From: Kryptolebias marmoratus
Lineage: Eukaryota > Chordata > Actinopteri > Cyprinodontiformes > Rivulidae
DNA length: 64,000 nucleotides
Reading direction: 5' to 3'
NCBI RefSeq assembly: GCF_001649575.2
Contig: NC_051441.1
Span: forward strand, 8,947,456-9,011,455
The position numbers were made by a program, and so were the translations under genes. Below, piece by piece: positions 14,531 through 28,900 of the stretch. The notes beneath the pieces are model-generated. The model was not told where the DNA came from and searched no databases. It saw only the letters and a program-made list of their open reading frames with translations. How positions within the stretch are numbered: the first letter of the stretch is position 1; the number at the start of each line of letters is the position of its first letter.

Positions 14531-16539
14531 AAGATTTACAGCCAGACAGTTTAGAACTGAACATCTTTTGTACAATACAGGTTTTAAAAAGGTGCCACTA
14601 AACAAACAAAAAAAATCATAAGTACAAAAAAAAAGCACAATGCAGCTGTCTTATCAAAAATAAATTGGAAAATCTTTTGATAAAAAGTGAAAATGTTTTG
14701 AGGGACTCTATTGTGTTAAAACAAAGCTGTGACACAGGTAAAAAAAAAAAGACTCCTTCCCTGTTTTGTTTTCAAACATTCTGTAAGAACATATTTCAGT
14801 TCTGGCAAATAATAAAATTTTACAAGCAACTTGAACAATAGCGCATGTTTATAAAGTCTAAAAAGAAAAAAAAAAAATCAACCCATTGTGAAAATAAATC
14901 AATTTTATTCAGTTTGTACAAAGGACACAAGTTCTGCAGTTGCAGCTCTACTTAATTTACCTCACTTTCAGACCGCATTACGTGCAATTCCATCTCTTAA
15001 TTCTAAGTCACCTGTATGTTCTGACACGTTTTTTTTCCTTTTCTATCTATCCAGTCACTGATAATGTAAATTAAACAAGGTCCCTATTCCTTCATTTACT
15101 TCAGCAATCTCCTCTGAAACATTATCTCAACAGACACAATCATAACATGTGGTGATAGCAAGGGGGACCATGGGTATTTCAAAGTGGCAATAACCCCGGG
15201 ATTTGCTGCATTGATATTACACTTTAATGCAATCTCAGGAGCCTCTGAGCAGCCCAGTTTGATTGGATAATACCGGCACACTGAGCTCTCAGGCATAAAT
15301 CTTCATTCATGTATAAATCACTCAAAATAGAGCAAGAGGATTTGAGTCGCGGATCCCACCCCCACCCCTCCAAAAAAACGCAATAACCACATGAGGGAGG
15401 AAAAGTCCAATACAACGCATTTTGCACATTTCACTGAGCCGTAACTGTTATGACTTGGAAGAATCCCAGTAGTGTTGGAAGTTGAAGATAGGGTACAAGG
15501 CTCTTCGAAACACTTTTTTTTAAATGAACCAATCATCCCCGTGATTGTTATGGAGGCAGTCAATCTGGAGGCAAATGCAGCATTTACTGAGGACACTTGA
15601 GCACATGATGAGGAATGAGCAACAACTAACTGCGAGGAAGACTTTTTTCTATTTTTATCACCATTGTACATGGCATCTGTGAGCCGCATGCATTCAGTTT
15701 GTGTCTGGCTGTTTCACATGTTTTTACTCTACAATCTTCCAAAAGAAGAAAAAAAAAACAAGGTTATGGAATACTCCAACTGGGTTTTTTTTTATTGTAC
15801 TTTTCTAATTCTAGTCCTGGGTTTCTCATCTTTCTGAAGGTGTTTTTTTTTCAGTGATCCTTGGGTGAAATGCGACTCCCCGCTGAAGTCAAGGTTGGAC
15901 TATAAGCCTCAGGAGTATCTGATCCACAATTTAAAATTCAGCAACATCACAATATTGTTGTTCAACGATCACTGACCTTGAGACTTGTCTTCCACCATGA
16001 CTTTATCCCTTCAGTCTTCTGCCCTTATGGTGCAGTTGCGTGACTTCAAAGTGCCCTTTGATATGTTTCTCCTATAACATCATGCCCCAAATTGCTGGTC
16101 CCATGAGATTCTGATGAAAGGCCCAAGAAAGCAATGGATCTGATCTATAAACTGCAGTTCATTAAAGTGGGATCTCTGCTGGGCTATTATTAGAAGCCTA
16201 TTGCCAATGTTATGTCGAAGGGAGCTCAGTCTAATGATGGCTTTCTTCATCGAGAACAAATTAGAAACACGAGGTTCACAGACCTGCAGAAAAGTGTTGG
16301 GCTGCCACCTAATGGTTCAGCTTCACTGACTTTACTTATATTCTGTATGAAAATGTTTGCAATTATTTTTTTTTCTTTGATCCAGCTTGTGCTTTTAGCC
16401 TTATTTTACTGTTTTGCAGTAAATGCTCAAAATGGCCTTGGAAACCACAAAAATAGCTATATTTCAGCTAATTATGCATCTATTGAGCTAGGATTTGGTG
16501 TGGTAGAAACTGAGTCATTCCCAACATATACTTCAAGTT

Positions 16540-16740
16540 TTACTCATTGTACTCACTGGTGTTTGTCTGTTACCAAAATATTTCACGAACCAGTGGGCAG
16601 ATTTTAATGAACCATTCTGAAAGTTATCAGTGGATGTACATCTATAACTGATTAACCTTTGGAGTCAATCCAATTAAAGATGATTACAACAGTAAATTAA
16701 CATGAGCCAACACAAAAATGGCAAGGTGAACCTCACCTTA
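16540..16740 (-). repeat. Family A copy 3, partial, reversed
   Basis: Reverse complement contains attggattgactccaaaggt, tagatgtacatccactgata and gtaacagacaaacacc, matching the right half of the family. Confidence 0.6.
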
Positions 16741-18944
16741 TCTTTTATTTCTCAGCCTCATTGAAGCAATCTTCTTTATGCCTAAATATGTGACTGACCT
16801 CTTGCCTTTACATCAAGTTATTTATCAAGTTTGTTTTTTGTTTTTACTGTTTTAGATTATTATACTTTTTCATTTTCCCACTCCCCTATACAAACAGTTG
16901 TTGTATCTGAACGAGAAGTAAGCTGATCGTTTTCTTAAAACATTAACATTTCTAAGTTTTAGCATTTCCTTTTTTTCCTCTGAAATATTTCTATTTAGCA
17001 GTGTTTAAAAGATTTGCAGTTCTTTACAGACTGATTTTTTTTCTCATTGTACACAGCAACACATTCTTTCCCAAACTAGTTTATTCTTTTTATAGTTCGA
17101 TTTAATTGGACATAAGTTGGAATAACTATGAACAAGTGAGGGAATCTTGATGATATTTCTCGCCTTGCGACGTCCTTGGCATAGACTGCAGAAGAACATT
17201 TTACTTGCTATAATCTTGGTGTTTTCTTTAACGTGACTACAGGGACAGTGCAGGGACAGTGAGGGGACATACATGCTATACTTTGTAAAAGCAAAGCAAA
17301 AAAGGAGTAGTGCTTTTATTCATTTCATTCGGTGTTTGACGTTGATCCCCTCGGTTGGTTCAAACACAAAGTGAATGGCACGGGAATCACAGGAGACTTA
17401 AACTCAACTGCTTAGAAATGCAAAGCACAGTCAGAAAATTCATATTTATACAGTGAATTTCAAGTGTCACCTGCTAGTATTGAGCCTCAGAGGAAACACT
17501 CTCAAGGTATTCTGGCCATGGAGGGGCATCAAAGCAACCAAATCATTAAAAAAACAGAAGTCCCAGAATTCAGAAAGCAAACCACTGTGTTCCAGTTAGA
17601 TAAAACAACTGATCCTCAAAGCTGAATTTCTTTGACATATTTTCCATCTTTATTTTCATCTGCCAGTGGCATGCTTTCAGTTAGCTTTTTTTATTGAACA
17701 GTATTAATTAAGGTATTGGACACAGTTGTAATCTTTCATAAAAATTTTTTTAACATTAGACAATATGCTTTATTCAAAATAATTAAATCAATTTTAGTAA
17801 ATTGACAGCTGAGATAAAATACATTCTACGTAAAATAAAAACCTCTCCAACTCTGTCTCTTGTTGCTTCTAGTTTAAAATGCGATATGCATTCACTGAAT
17901 GAGTGGAAGGCTTTGATTTTAATGAAATGCATCCTGATTTTAAATCTCACTGAAATATTAGACATGCAGGTATGCTGCTTCCAGCCCAGTTTGCTTCACA
18001 ATAATGATCAAACCTATTCAGAGACGCTTTGAGTTTCAAAATCTGAACAAGAAGCACCTGTATTGATTTTTTTCTCTCCCTCATCTGCAGCCTTTTTCAA
18101 GGACTTATCAAAAATTGAAGCAGTGGGTTCTAATGCCACTCGTGCTGGCAGTTACACTGCCATTATTATTTTCTTTTTCATTCTGATCAAAATGTACCAT
18201 CCAGCATCTGTTAAGGTTCCTAATAACCAACAGTAATGCATTTTTTCATGCGTTAAACCTGCTCTCAGATCCTGAAATTGTTAAAATCACAAGAAATCCT
18301 ACATACTATATCTTATGTGTTTCATTAGCTTGCAAAGTTTTACTGTTTATTTTCTTAACTAACAACTGTCAGCTCAAAACGATTTTTTTAAACCGGGTTC
18401 TAAAATAAACGCTTTTCCTCACCAGACTAAAATAAACCGCAGTTCATTTGTTTTGCTACAGCTGTAATTGCAAGTTACAGCCCCTAAGAAAAGAAAGAAT
18501 GAAAAACCCCTCTCCCAAAGTAAATAAAAGCAGTGGCTTTAACACATTTAACACACTGATTACGCTTCACCTCAGTGCGCCTCATTGTCCACAAGAGGTC
18601 AGACATTAACAGCAGAAGTCATAAAAAATGCTGAATAATATCCCTGCTTGTTTACCAGCTGCCAAAAGTTGAGGGGCCAGCCGAAGCGGAAAACATTCTT
18701 CCTTTATGGGGTTTATTTGTTCTAATTAAACTCTCAGAATAAAGTAAAGAAGGGAAACAAGACACTGCATCTTTAAGGAGGAAAAGTTGGAAGTTTGCTC
18801 TTTTCTGCCTCTGGACGCCTTTATTTGGTAAATTTGTTGATAAATGTCTCCGTTTCTTTTTTTTCAAAATTATTTATCTTTGCTCCTGTCGGTGCAGATT
18901 TTTAGTTTTTCTTTTAGTTGGCCTGTGTTATTGTTGCTTCCCCA

Positions 18945-19273
18945 TAAGTCAAAGAGGCGGATTGTTGCTTTGCCCTCTGGAGTGAAGTCGTCCCGCCTCC
19001 TGCTGAGAAGGAGGCAGGTTCAGGGTCCGATCTGTTTACACTCACCGGGATGAACAAATGAGCGCCAATCCACGATGGGGCCCCGAGCAGAAACCGGTGA
19101 TTTTTATCCTTATTTTGAAGGCGTATCAATAGATCAGTTTCCACTTTGATACTCCGTGGAAACCTCTTTATTTTTCTTTCTTTGCCAACTTTTCCTAAGA
19201 AAAAAAAAAAAGAAGAAGTGTCAAAGTCTCCAACTTGTTTCAGGGGACTGTTGGATTGACTCTTCCAGCAGTA
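18945..19273 (+). promoter_or_regulatory. Probable ttyh2 promoter / 5' UTR region
   Basis: GC and CpG content rises compared with the flanks (gaggcgg, gtcgtcccgcctcctg, cgccaatccacgatgg). The start site is unknown. Two short upstream frames precede the ATG: 19050-19061 (MNK) and 19058-19132 (24 codons plus stop). An acceptor-like cttgtttcag ends at 19243, so a non-coding first exon further upstream is also possible. Confidence 0.5.
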
Positions 19274-19402
19274 ATGGCTTCTGCCAGGCTTGATTACGTC
19301 GCTCCGTGGTGGACATACTGGCTGCACAATTTTCCACACTTCAATTTTCTTTTCCAGTCGGTCGACAACACCTTCAGTCCGGAGGAGGCGAGCTACCAGC
19401 AG
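19274..19402 (+). CDS. ttyh2: ttyh2 exon 1
   Basis: Codes residues 1-43, from MASARLDYVAPWW to EEASYQQ, and ends in phase 0 at the donor cag|gttggt. The PWW and FSPEEASYQ segments are Tweety N-terminus hallmarks. The GC content rises around this exon, as expected near a promoter. Confidence 0.95.
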
Positions 19403-19875
19403 GTTGGTAACTCTACCTGTGCGTCAAAGCGCACGGATTTGTTTGTTGAACACCGGCTTTTATGTCCAGCAGTATATTTAAACACCCTATATACCGTTGA
19501 ATAAAAAACAAATAGTTTGGGTTAAGAAAAAAGCAATTCTTCCTTTCCCTTTTTCATCCCACTTGGATGTCTGTGTATGTAGCTCTCAGAATTTTGGTCC
19601 AAATATCAGGAAGTAGAACCCCACCCTGATCAGTAGTTTCCACATGATACCTTATGACCTGTATTATCCAGGTTGGCATTCAGAGGAACAAGGTGATACA
19701 AGTTTGTACCCATACATGTGCAGAAATCCATAAGTAAAAAGAAATAAAGATATAATTTTGTCTTGAATGTAAACATCAAGCATTGGACAACACCCCAAAT
19801 ATTTCATTTTACACCCAGACTGGATATGATGTGCAGGTGTCCACAATTTATAGTTCTTCCAATAATAATATCAGG

Positions 19876-19958
<83 letters not shown>

Positions 19959-22900
19959 ATTTCATACTTTATTCTTGCTAAGATGAGCTAATTTCATTTT
20001 TGACACATACCAGGCTTTTAGTTTCAATCCACAGCTGTTTTTCATGTCTAAAATTAACTTTTTGTAACTTGTATTTGATTCTGACACTTATTGGTACAAT
20101 GTTCATATTAGATGTCCAACATTTAACAATAAGCGGCTGTATCTGTGAAGTTTTATCTGCACTGCATGTTCCATCAAGCTCTGAATTGTTAAAGCAGCCA
20201 TTTAACTAATAAGTTAGAGATGTTTTGAAATGCAGAAAAGTAAAATCACATTTTCCCTCAAACCTTTTAATGATGTAAAAGTCATTGGAGATGGGAACTG
20301 AGTGGGCAGCAGCACCAGAGTCATTATGAACAAAATGTAACTATTATGGAAGCCAATATAAAGTTTATGCTCAGTTGTTTCCATGGTTTTCCATCTGCAG
20401 TCTATGATATGTTTACGTTATTTTGCAAATTGCACACATAAATGCTGAGTTTGTTTACAACTGAAAAAGCTCAGTATATTGTAAGTACCAGACTAACAGC
20501 ACAGCATTAATGAACACCTCAGAAAGTACCCTTTTATGTTCTAATTGTAAACTACTGGGACCACATTAATTCATTGTAAACTATATGTGTACCAGTTCTA
20601 CTTTTATATGACCATGTAATGATTTTCGAAAACTATTTGCTTGTGGAAAATATCAGAGATACTTTTACTTTTACGTAAACTTCTCCTCCTTGTTTAGGTC
20701 TCTCATTGTGTTTCTTTTGAGACATTAATGTCCTTCATTGATTTTCAGCACTTACTCAGTCACAGAGACAGTGGATTTCAGGACTGACATCTTTCAAAAC
20801 TGATCCTCAGACTTGTGAAAAGTGGACAATTGGCAGTTACAGATATATTTCTTAAAGCAATTGATTTTTATTATCCAAAAACTTTAGGCATTTTAAACCA
20901 AACGCCCTCTTTTGCAAAAATTCCATACATTCTGGTTGATGACAGTAAAAAAAAGAAATTCTGTGTCAGTCTTTCCTCCTACTTGTCATTCATCTGTTCC
21001 CCTGTTAAGGCTTTGCATACAGTGGAAATTGAAGTGCCAACATGTGTAATTACTAAACAATTGAGTGGAAAATTAGAGGAGCAAGTGGAGCAACGTTGTT
21101 GTTGTGAGGAGCCTGAACTGAGTTGTAGTGACTTGAACCCATCCTGAACTCTGCACAAAGTCAGTTCGGAGTCATCAGGAGCTCCACGAAACAATTAGCA
21201 AATCATTAGATTAAAAGTCTGATCTTGATAGGAGTGCAGGTGGGGTCAGCCCAGCTGCATACACATCAACAATCATGGGTTGGTGTTTGTTTAAGCATTG
21301 CATTTTACTCAAATTTCACAATTCTTTTAGGCCTTTTACTTAACTAAACTTTAAATGTAAAACAGTGAATGTGTTTGTCAGAATACACAAACCAATATAT
21401 GTAAATTTAATGTTCCTGCTGTCGATGCAATTCAGAGAGCATAAATAGTCCCTAATGAAATTCTAAAACTGGTTTGTCAGTCCACCAGATATTCACTCAC
21501 TGAACTTGTGAGCAGTAAAACTTAAGAGTGCAAAATATTGCTAAGTGCAGTTAGGATCATGCTTTTGTCTAACCCGCTTTAAAACTAATTAAGTTTTAAT
21601 GTAATATAATTCAAAGTTACAGAATTAGCTGAGAAATAAGTCTTTTTTTGCACACAATGTCCAAAACATCTATTCACTTTGTAAAAAATCCTGTTTTCCT
21701 ACATTAGTGTGCTTCTGTGTCCATTCTTTAGGCTTTAAATGTTTTGTACACTCAGAAATCACAAGACTGAGCAAAAGCCTATGTGTCACATGATCCCCCC
21801 CCACACACACACACATAGCCTTGGATAATTTCTGCCTTCCTGTTAGCCACAGTCCAGTCTGTGCCACTTGACAGCAAATTCTCTGTAAGCTGCATTTGCC
21901 ATAAAACCACAAAAGGTCTGTGCTTCTCTTTGCTCTTTTTGTTGCTGTGAGCAGCAAGAATAATGTTGATTATAACGATGAAGCAGCTCCGCATTAGTCT
22001 GAACAAGGGCTTTAAACATGAGCAGTGTTTGATAAAAGCAGGTTGTTTTGGCTCAGGGGATCAACCTCAAGGTTTGTGGCCTCAGTCAGTCCACCACCAC
22101 AGATAATACCTTTTGATTCTGTAAATAAAAATTGCTAAAAAAATGTACCGACTCATTCTTCAGAAAAGAGTCACATCCTGACATGTCTTTAACAGAGAAT
22201 ATTTAATTAATTTTGTCTCGTTCCTCTTTCAGTCTCTGATTTTTCTCGCATGCGCTGGTGCCGTGGGTCTTGTTGTGAGCCTGCTGGTTCTGGCAGGGTA
22301 CCTGGTGCGTTTGTGCTGCTGCAGAAGGAACCTGGATGAAGAAACCAAAAGGCCTGATACCTGTTGTGTCACCTGGGTTGCTGTTATCACAGGTCTCATA
22401 ATATGGTGAGCATAAATGGTAAAATATTACTGTTGTGTTCTTTGAATAGTCCTTTACACCGATGTGGTTACCCGTACCTTCTTTGTAAATGTATTATTAT
22501 TGTCAAATAGAATCGTGGCTGGCAGTGCTGCTGAAACACAACATATTGTCTGTATACGTAGAAAGTTTTTGGCTAACCTCGGATGCACCGGCTGGCTATA
22601 TTTCTGAGTCTCAAGCTGTTTAAACCTCTGACCTTGTTGTTTGTGTTGCTCTTGACATTTTTCACTTTGTTCATGTTGACTGATATTGTTTCTTGGAGCA
22701 ACCAGCACTGCTTTAAAACTTCCCAGTCCTCAGCTTGTCATCACCTGAGGGCTGCACGACGGCACAGGATTAATGACTTAGTTTTTCAGCGTCACAAAAA
22801 TGTCTCTCTTTTTTTTTTTTACCTGGTTAAATCACCATGGCAACATACACCGAGCACATAATCTGCTCGGGAGCATTTTGTGTTCAGGGTTTTGAATAAA

Positions 22901-25900
22901 ATCATTTACAAAAAAAAAAAAAAAAAAAGTGCCACTCTTTTACTTATTCTTTTAAACAGCTAAAAATAAAAAGATCAAACTGAAACTACATTTAAATGTT
23001 ATCAATGTAAAATATTCTGTCTGCCCTAACAACTGATGTACTTCGACTGCTGATAAATAATCACCAGATTGTCCAATTACTGACATAAATTCAAACATTT
23101 AACTATCGTAATCAATGAACAACTCAGAAAGAATCCAACCAGGAATTAAATCAGGGACCCTCTTGCTATCAGGCAGCACTGCTACCCATTGATGCCCTGG
23201 ATTTTTATGGTAGTTTCAAAACTGAGTTCAATCCTGGAGTATGTTGAGAATTTTCTGCAGCTGTCAGGACATAAAGATCAGGCATGTGTTAATTTTAATT
23301 AGCACAGCTAAATATTTTCTGGCACTGTTCCTTTCAAATAAGTTGTACAAACTCCATTCCTGACAATATTCTTAGTTTTTCTTTGCAGTTTAAACAACTT
23401 GATAGTTTTAAGAATGTTGTGGCAGTGCATTTTGTGCCGAAGAAATGTCAAATGGTGCAAAATAAATTGTCCATCCTATTTGAATGTGCACAGAGCCTGA
23501 AGAGGAAGGCATGGACTAACAAATTTCTCAGATTTTAGGTTTTATTAAGCCAGGTTTCTCAAAGAAGGCCACAAAATTGTGGTAAGAAGACGGATGTACA
23601 TGTTTTTTTTTTCTTTTTTTTATATAGACACAATCAAAAAGAAAATCTTTGATCAGTGAGGTGCTGTAAAGCAAAAAAGTGCATAGCAATCTTTCTACGC
23701 ACTCCCAGCAGTAAAAATCTCAGTCATAATAATTCAGAGTCAGTTATCTGTTATTTTCAAACCATTGATTTGAGGTTCAAAATTATGCCAATCACTTATA
23801 GAGACTCCAAATCAAATTTTTTTTGCAACACGGAAAGGCTGCAAATCTTTTCGAATAAATCTGTCTTTAGAGCTGCGAGATTCTGCTGATATTTTTTTGA
23901 GAACTAATGGGTAAAATGCTGATGAATATGTCAGCACTTACCAGCTCATAATCCTTTAGGATTATATGGGAACATAAATGGAATGGACCGCGTTTATACA
24001 ACACTTTTCTAGACTTTTTGATCACTTAGAGTGCTTTTACACTACAAGCCAGTCTCACACATACACACACCAATGCACAGATTGGGGGCAATTTAGGGTT
24101 CAGTGTCTTTCTTGCCCAAGGCATGTGGTGGTGGAAGCCAGGATCAAACCACCAACTATCCAACTGGCAGCCAACCGCTTATCCTTCCTGTGCCACAGCC
24201 ACCCAATTAGAGTGAAATTAAAAAGCAAAGGGGGATATTCAAGTTCACATGAACTAATAAAAGCTGGCGGTTTGCATAAAGCTTCCATTGTCAGATATAG
24301 GTATTTATATTTATATAATTTGATTTTAAAAAAGTCCTAAAATTTAAAAGGAACAACTTATTTCCCCTCAAAATAACTGAATTTGTGCACCAATTTGATA
24401 AAACTTGTGACAGTGTTGAACTTTAACTTCGTTAGCTCTTTTTATTCATAGTTAGTACCTACCACGGCACACAAGACCTGTTGTGATGCTAACTAACTGG
24501 GTATGATGCTGTTGCATAAGAGCTTTCATTAATCCTTCTATGTAAAATTTCTTGTGATACTTTTTGTTAATACTTGAATCATTTTAAAAAAGACTTAAAA
24601 ATGTTAAGCAAAGAAGCTTTTGATTGTTCTTTGCTTACCTCTTTCTTTGGTATGTTAAAAGATACAGCACAAACGGAAAGTTTTCAGTTCTTACCACGGT
24701 GATCCTCAACAACAAAGTGAGCAGAGATTTTAAGAGTGCAAATATAGTCAAAATAAAATCAGTAAAATCTCATGTATAAAAGTAGCCCAGCCCTTGTTAT
24801 GACGTGAACGTCTGACCTCCGGTGAATACTACTTTTACCTGTCGTCCTTGAGATGCTTCTAATTGGCTGGAATCCGCTTCCACCTAATGGAATTTATTAG
24901 ACACAATTAAGTGTGCACACATCTTTCTATGCAACGTCTGATGGAATATCAGCTGTAAGACGTCAGAGTGGAAAACAAACTCTGAGGTTGAGAAAGCTGC
25001 CTGCAGGCCTGTAAGAGCATTGATCTGGGAAAGGATTAAAGGAACGGAGAAAGTGTCCAAAGGTGAAGTTAATTACATCATTAGAAAATTGAAGAGGTTT
25101 AACACAAAATTATGGTCACACGCTATGATTATCATCCAGTGTTCCTTTGCAAAACTTACAAACAGTCATGATGGAAGAGTGGAAAGACAGAAGGCGGTCA
25201 TGACACCTTTGGAGTCTGAGAATAAGGATCTGAGTCATACTCAGACCATTAAAGTAAAACCCTTTATCTGACGAGTCAGAAGTTATCCCCAGGAAGTGAG
25301 CGTGTTCTCAGTTTAACCCGTCGAGACTTGATGAAACAGAGTGTTTCTGCAACACATGTGGCAAAAGAGCAGCTCAGACCAGCCACTGTGTGTCTTAACT
25401 GCCCTGGGATGTTTATTATAAATGCTCTACATGTCCTTGTTTTTTATATAATCTATAAAAGATCTTGGGTGTGTGTCATTCCCTTTGTGGAGCTTTTTAA
25501 TCTAGTTAATTAGATTTGCAGCTCAAGCAGATAAAGGATTTAAAAGCTTCTGTGCCCATCTGAATGATTATTCTGGATCATGATTGGGCTAAATTGAATT
25601 TAGTAAATGAAACTTATATATATATATAAGCCTCTTCCTTCGGTCTTTGTTGCCCCTGCAGCAGTTTGGAGTACTGTCAGGGCAATATGCATGAAACTAC
25701 AAGACATTTATACATTTTTCTCAAGTGGACACTTTGTTAAGCTCATGACATGAAGGTTTTTTTTTTCTTCCATTTTTTTAATAACCTCAGGCTACAGGGA
25801 GTGTTTTACTCAGCCACAAAAATCCTAATGTTTCCCTTGAGACTAAACTGCCCCATGATGTTCTGTCTCATTACTGTTTCATTACCGTACCATTAGCTGG

Positions 25901-28900
25901 TCTTCATTGTTGCTGATGTGTCATTTTGGCAGGAGGGTTAATAAGAAGCTCATTGTGAAGGCCAACACAGATCAGCTGGAATACAGATGCTGTGAAAAAC
26001 ATCACGCAAGAGTGTATGATTTCTTTATAAACCAGCTGAATTAAGTAATTTCATAACCACATTCATGTAGCTGGACTTTTGTTGTGGACTGCTGTAATTG
26101 TATTTAGTTTTTTCCTGCCTCAGATCTGATTATACATGATCCGCTGTGCTCCTCATCATAACCTGAGAGAACTGGTTTAGAGGGGGGAAACAAAAGAATC
26201 AGGCAGGGGATTCTATTATATATATGCAAAATGAAGACAGGAGCGCTTCAAAGAATCACACCAGAGTGACCTCTAAACACATTAAAACAGGAGAATAAAA
26301 GTTAGTATTGCCCGATAAGTCATTTGAATTTCTGAGCGACAAGACCAAAGGAAAGCTGTTTTTTTTATTCCACACTCGTTAAATGCACATGAATTTTGTC
26401 TTTTAATGAAAATGGTCTCTTAAATCTGTTTTGGCAAATTTGTACACATTAGTATGAAAATCCAATCCAACTGGAGATATGACATTGTCTGTGTAAATCC
26501 AGGATGAATGCTTAGTTCTGAATGACTTTGCTGAAATTTGTTGAAGCTGAAACTGAATTAAAACATGTTTAAAACAAACATAACAGAAATAACATTTGCA
26601 AAATAGTATCTAAAAGCTAAAATTAACAAAGCCAGAACTAAAAGCTGAAATTTCCAAAATTGTCACTAAAAGCTAATAGTAGCGAAAAGGTAGCTAAACA
26701 CTTGATATATGATTAAAATAGTACAAAATATACAGTAGTTTGAGTCCAAAAAAGCATATGACAGACACCAGTATAAACAACAATAGTTCAGTACTATAGT
26801 GCGAGCACTAACTTGGCATTCACGCAGTAAATATCACTAATTATTGATTTTCTTGCGTAGGTGCTCACTGGATCTACAACTTACATATGTTTTAGAATCT
26901 TTACAAAAATGTGTTTCAAAACTGAACTCGATTAATGCCTACACCGTAAGGTTTAAGTCTGGTGGCTTATCTTACCGAAATTACGAAGCACATCAGGAGT
27001 TTCTTTTATGTACTGAAATGTTCACATGGTTGCACGGGATACATGCACAGTTGTTTAACATGACATTTTCTATCATTGCAAACAAATTGTTTTTCTTTTT
27101 CCGTCTTAGTGCCATGGTTTGCATGATGGTTATGCCTTCTGGCTCTTAGCAAATCAAATGAACTGAAATGAAAGATATATGAGGGCTAAATTGGATGCTA
27201 TACTACAGTTTTTATGTGAGAAGTTCATTCAAAAAGAAACAGCAAGGTAATGAATTACAACTGGCAATGCATGTATATGTCACTGAGACTTTAATGCTGA
27301 CAATATTTGAAAGTCTTAATCCCTCTTTTTAATTTCAGGATTCCTCGAATGGCAGAATGGGTAGAGGTAGAGCTCTTATAAAATAAATTATGGAGTTTGT
27401 TTTAGCATTTTACTTCAGCTTGGCATCCTTCTATCGTAATTTGTAGAAAAAAGTAAGAGATGGATAGTTCAGGCACAAACTTTATTTGTTTATGCAGGGA
27501 ATGAAAATACTGTATGCATATGCTATAGTTTTACATGTTTGCCCTTTGATAACCCTGTGCACTCCCTGTGAGTGGTATAATAAAACACAGCAATCTGTTG
27601 ATGTGTTTTATTTGCATCACTATTTTCACAGTTCTGCTGTAGGAGTGGGTTTCTATGGGAACAGCCAGACTAACGATGGGGTCTACCAGCTGACCTACTC
27701 GCTCTACAACGCCAATCACACGCTGGGTAGCATCAACAATCTGGTGAGAAAAGCACGCCAACCTCTGCTCCGCATTCTATAACCACGACGTGATAAATAT
27801 TAAACATTTGCTGTAATCCAATACGCAGCAATATAAGAGGACTTCTGGTGTTTTACTGTTACTTTACAGCTAAATGTGTGTTATTAGAAGGAAAGATGCT
27901 CTTTTATTGGTACTTTTGTTTTAATTTAAACCGTGGCCTTTCCGTGATATGTCAGTTATTGCATTCTGTATTTCATTAAATATAACACAGCATTTGATTA
28001 TTTATTTTTTTTACAGAACAGCGTTGTAAGTGTGGCATTGATAGAAAAAGATTCGTTGTGACTGGACCAGGCAATAAATGTGCCAGTGTTGTGGAAAATA
28101 TAAACAATAATTTTGCTATGAATGACTGCATGGCTTATGCTTTTATTAATAATAATTACTAAGATTTGGGTAATGGAAAAGGCATGATCCTTGCATGGCT
28201 TGTTGCTTCAATTTTTATTTATTTATATATATATTTTTTAGAAAGCAATTCTTTACAGCTGGTAGACAACAGAGCTCCTCTTTTATTCAGAGCAGCGCCT
28301 CACTGTGGGGGGTCTGTATCCACTTTTTGTCACAGTGAGGGAATTTAGGTGACTGCTGTCTGCGGATTTGTAAATACGGATTATTTCTGTGCAACTCCTG
28401 ACCTGCATTCGGGGGAAGTTATTTTCGGAGGCTTATAGGTGCAGAAGGGATCGGAAAGAGGAAGGAGAGGAAGAACACGGCCTTGCAAGAAGCAATAATC
28501 ACAATGAGAAAGAAGAGGATTAACTCCCATCTGCTGTGCATTAATGGATGTTAATCCTCTCCTCCTTCCATCTCGTGCAGCCCTACTAACTGTATGTGTG
28601 TGAGCTTTGGTGCGTTTGTGTGCATGCCAGTATCATATATCCACTGAAAGTGCTTTAATGCACGCATGCTGTGTAAATGAGTGGGCAAATTAGTGTCCAT
28701 GCTGAAATTCTGTTACTGCCTGTGATGGAAAAACAGAATCATGTTTGAATGATACTCTATTTAGTTCAAGGTAGATACACTGACTTGTGTTTATTATAAG
28801 CTTTAGGTTACTTTTTAAATTCTTAATTAATTTTAACGATCATCTTGAAATAATAGTTTTGTCTGTTCTCACTGATGTAAAGAACATTTGCACAAGCTCA

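Larger units (their letters stand above)
1..18940. other. Upstream region without a recognised gene
   Basis: I read both strands and found no exon resembling a known protein. Open frames here are short, lack splice-flanked homology and overlap simple or dispersed repeats. The region holds the repeats listed separately, microsatellites (for example CA runs near 9183-9216 and 12346-12364) and complex unique stretches near 7330-7560, 8480-8640 and 15090-15700 that could be conserved non-coding DNA. It may be intergenic or lie inside a long intron of a gene further left. Confidence 0.6.
22406..27631 (+). other. ttyh2 intron 2
   Basis: Contains an A18 run at 22911-22928, a decayed dispersed-repeat tail near 23125-23205, a common teleost repeat at 23976-24204, and a repeat-like block with recurring aaaagctaaaatt units at 26520-26720. 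Confidence 0.8.

Noticed and set aside
18914..19339. 141-codon open frame on the minus strand over the ttyh2 start
   Set aside because: It overlaps the clearly coding exon 1 on the other strand and shows no domain; it is a shadow frame helped by GC content.
19763..19986. Open frames with long Tyr-Ile runs
   Set aside because: Produced by the TA microsatellite in ttyh2 intron 1.
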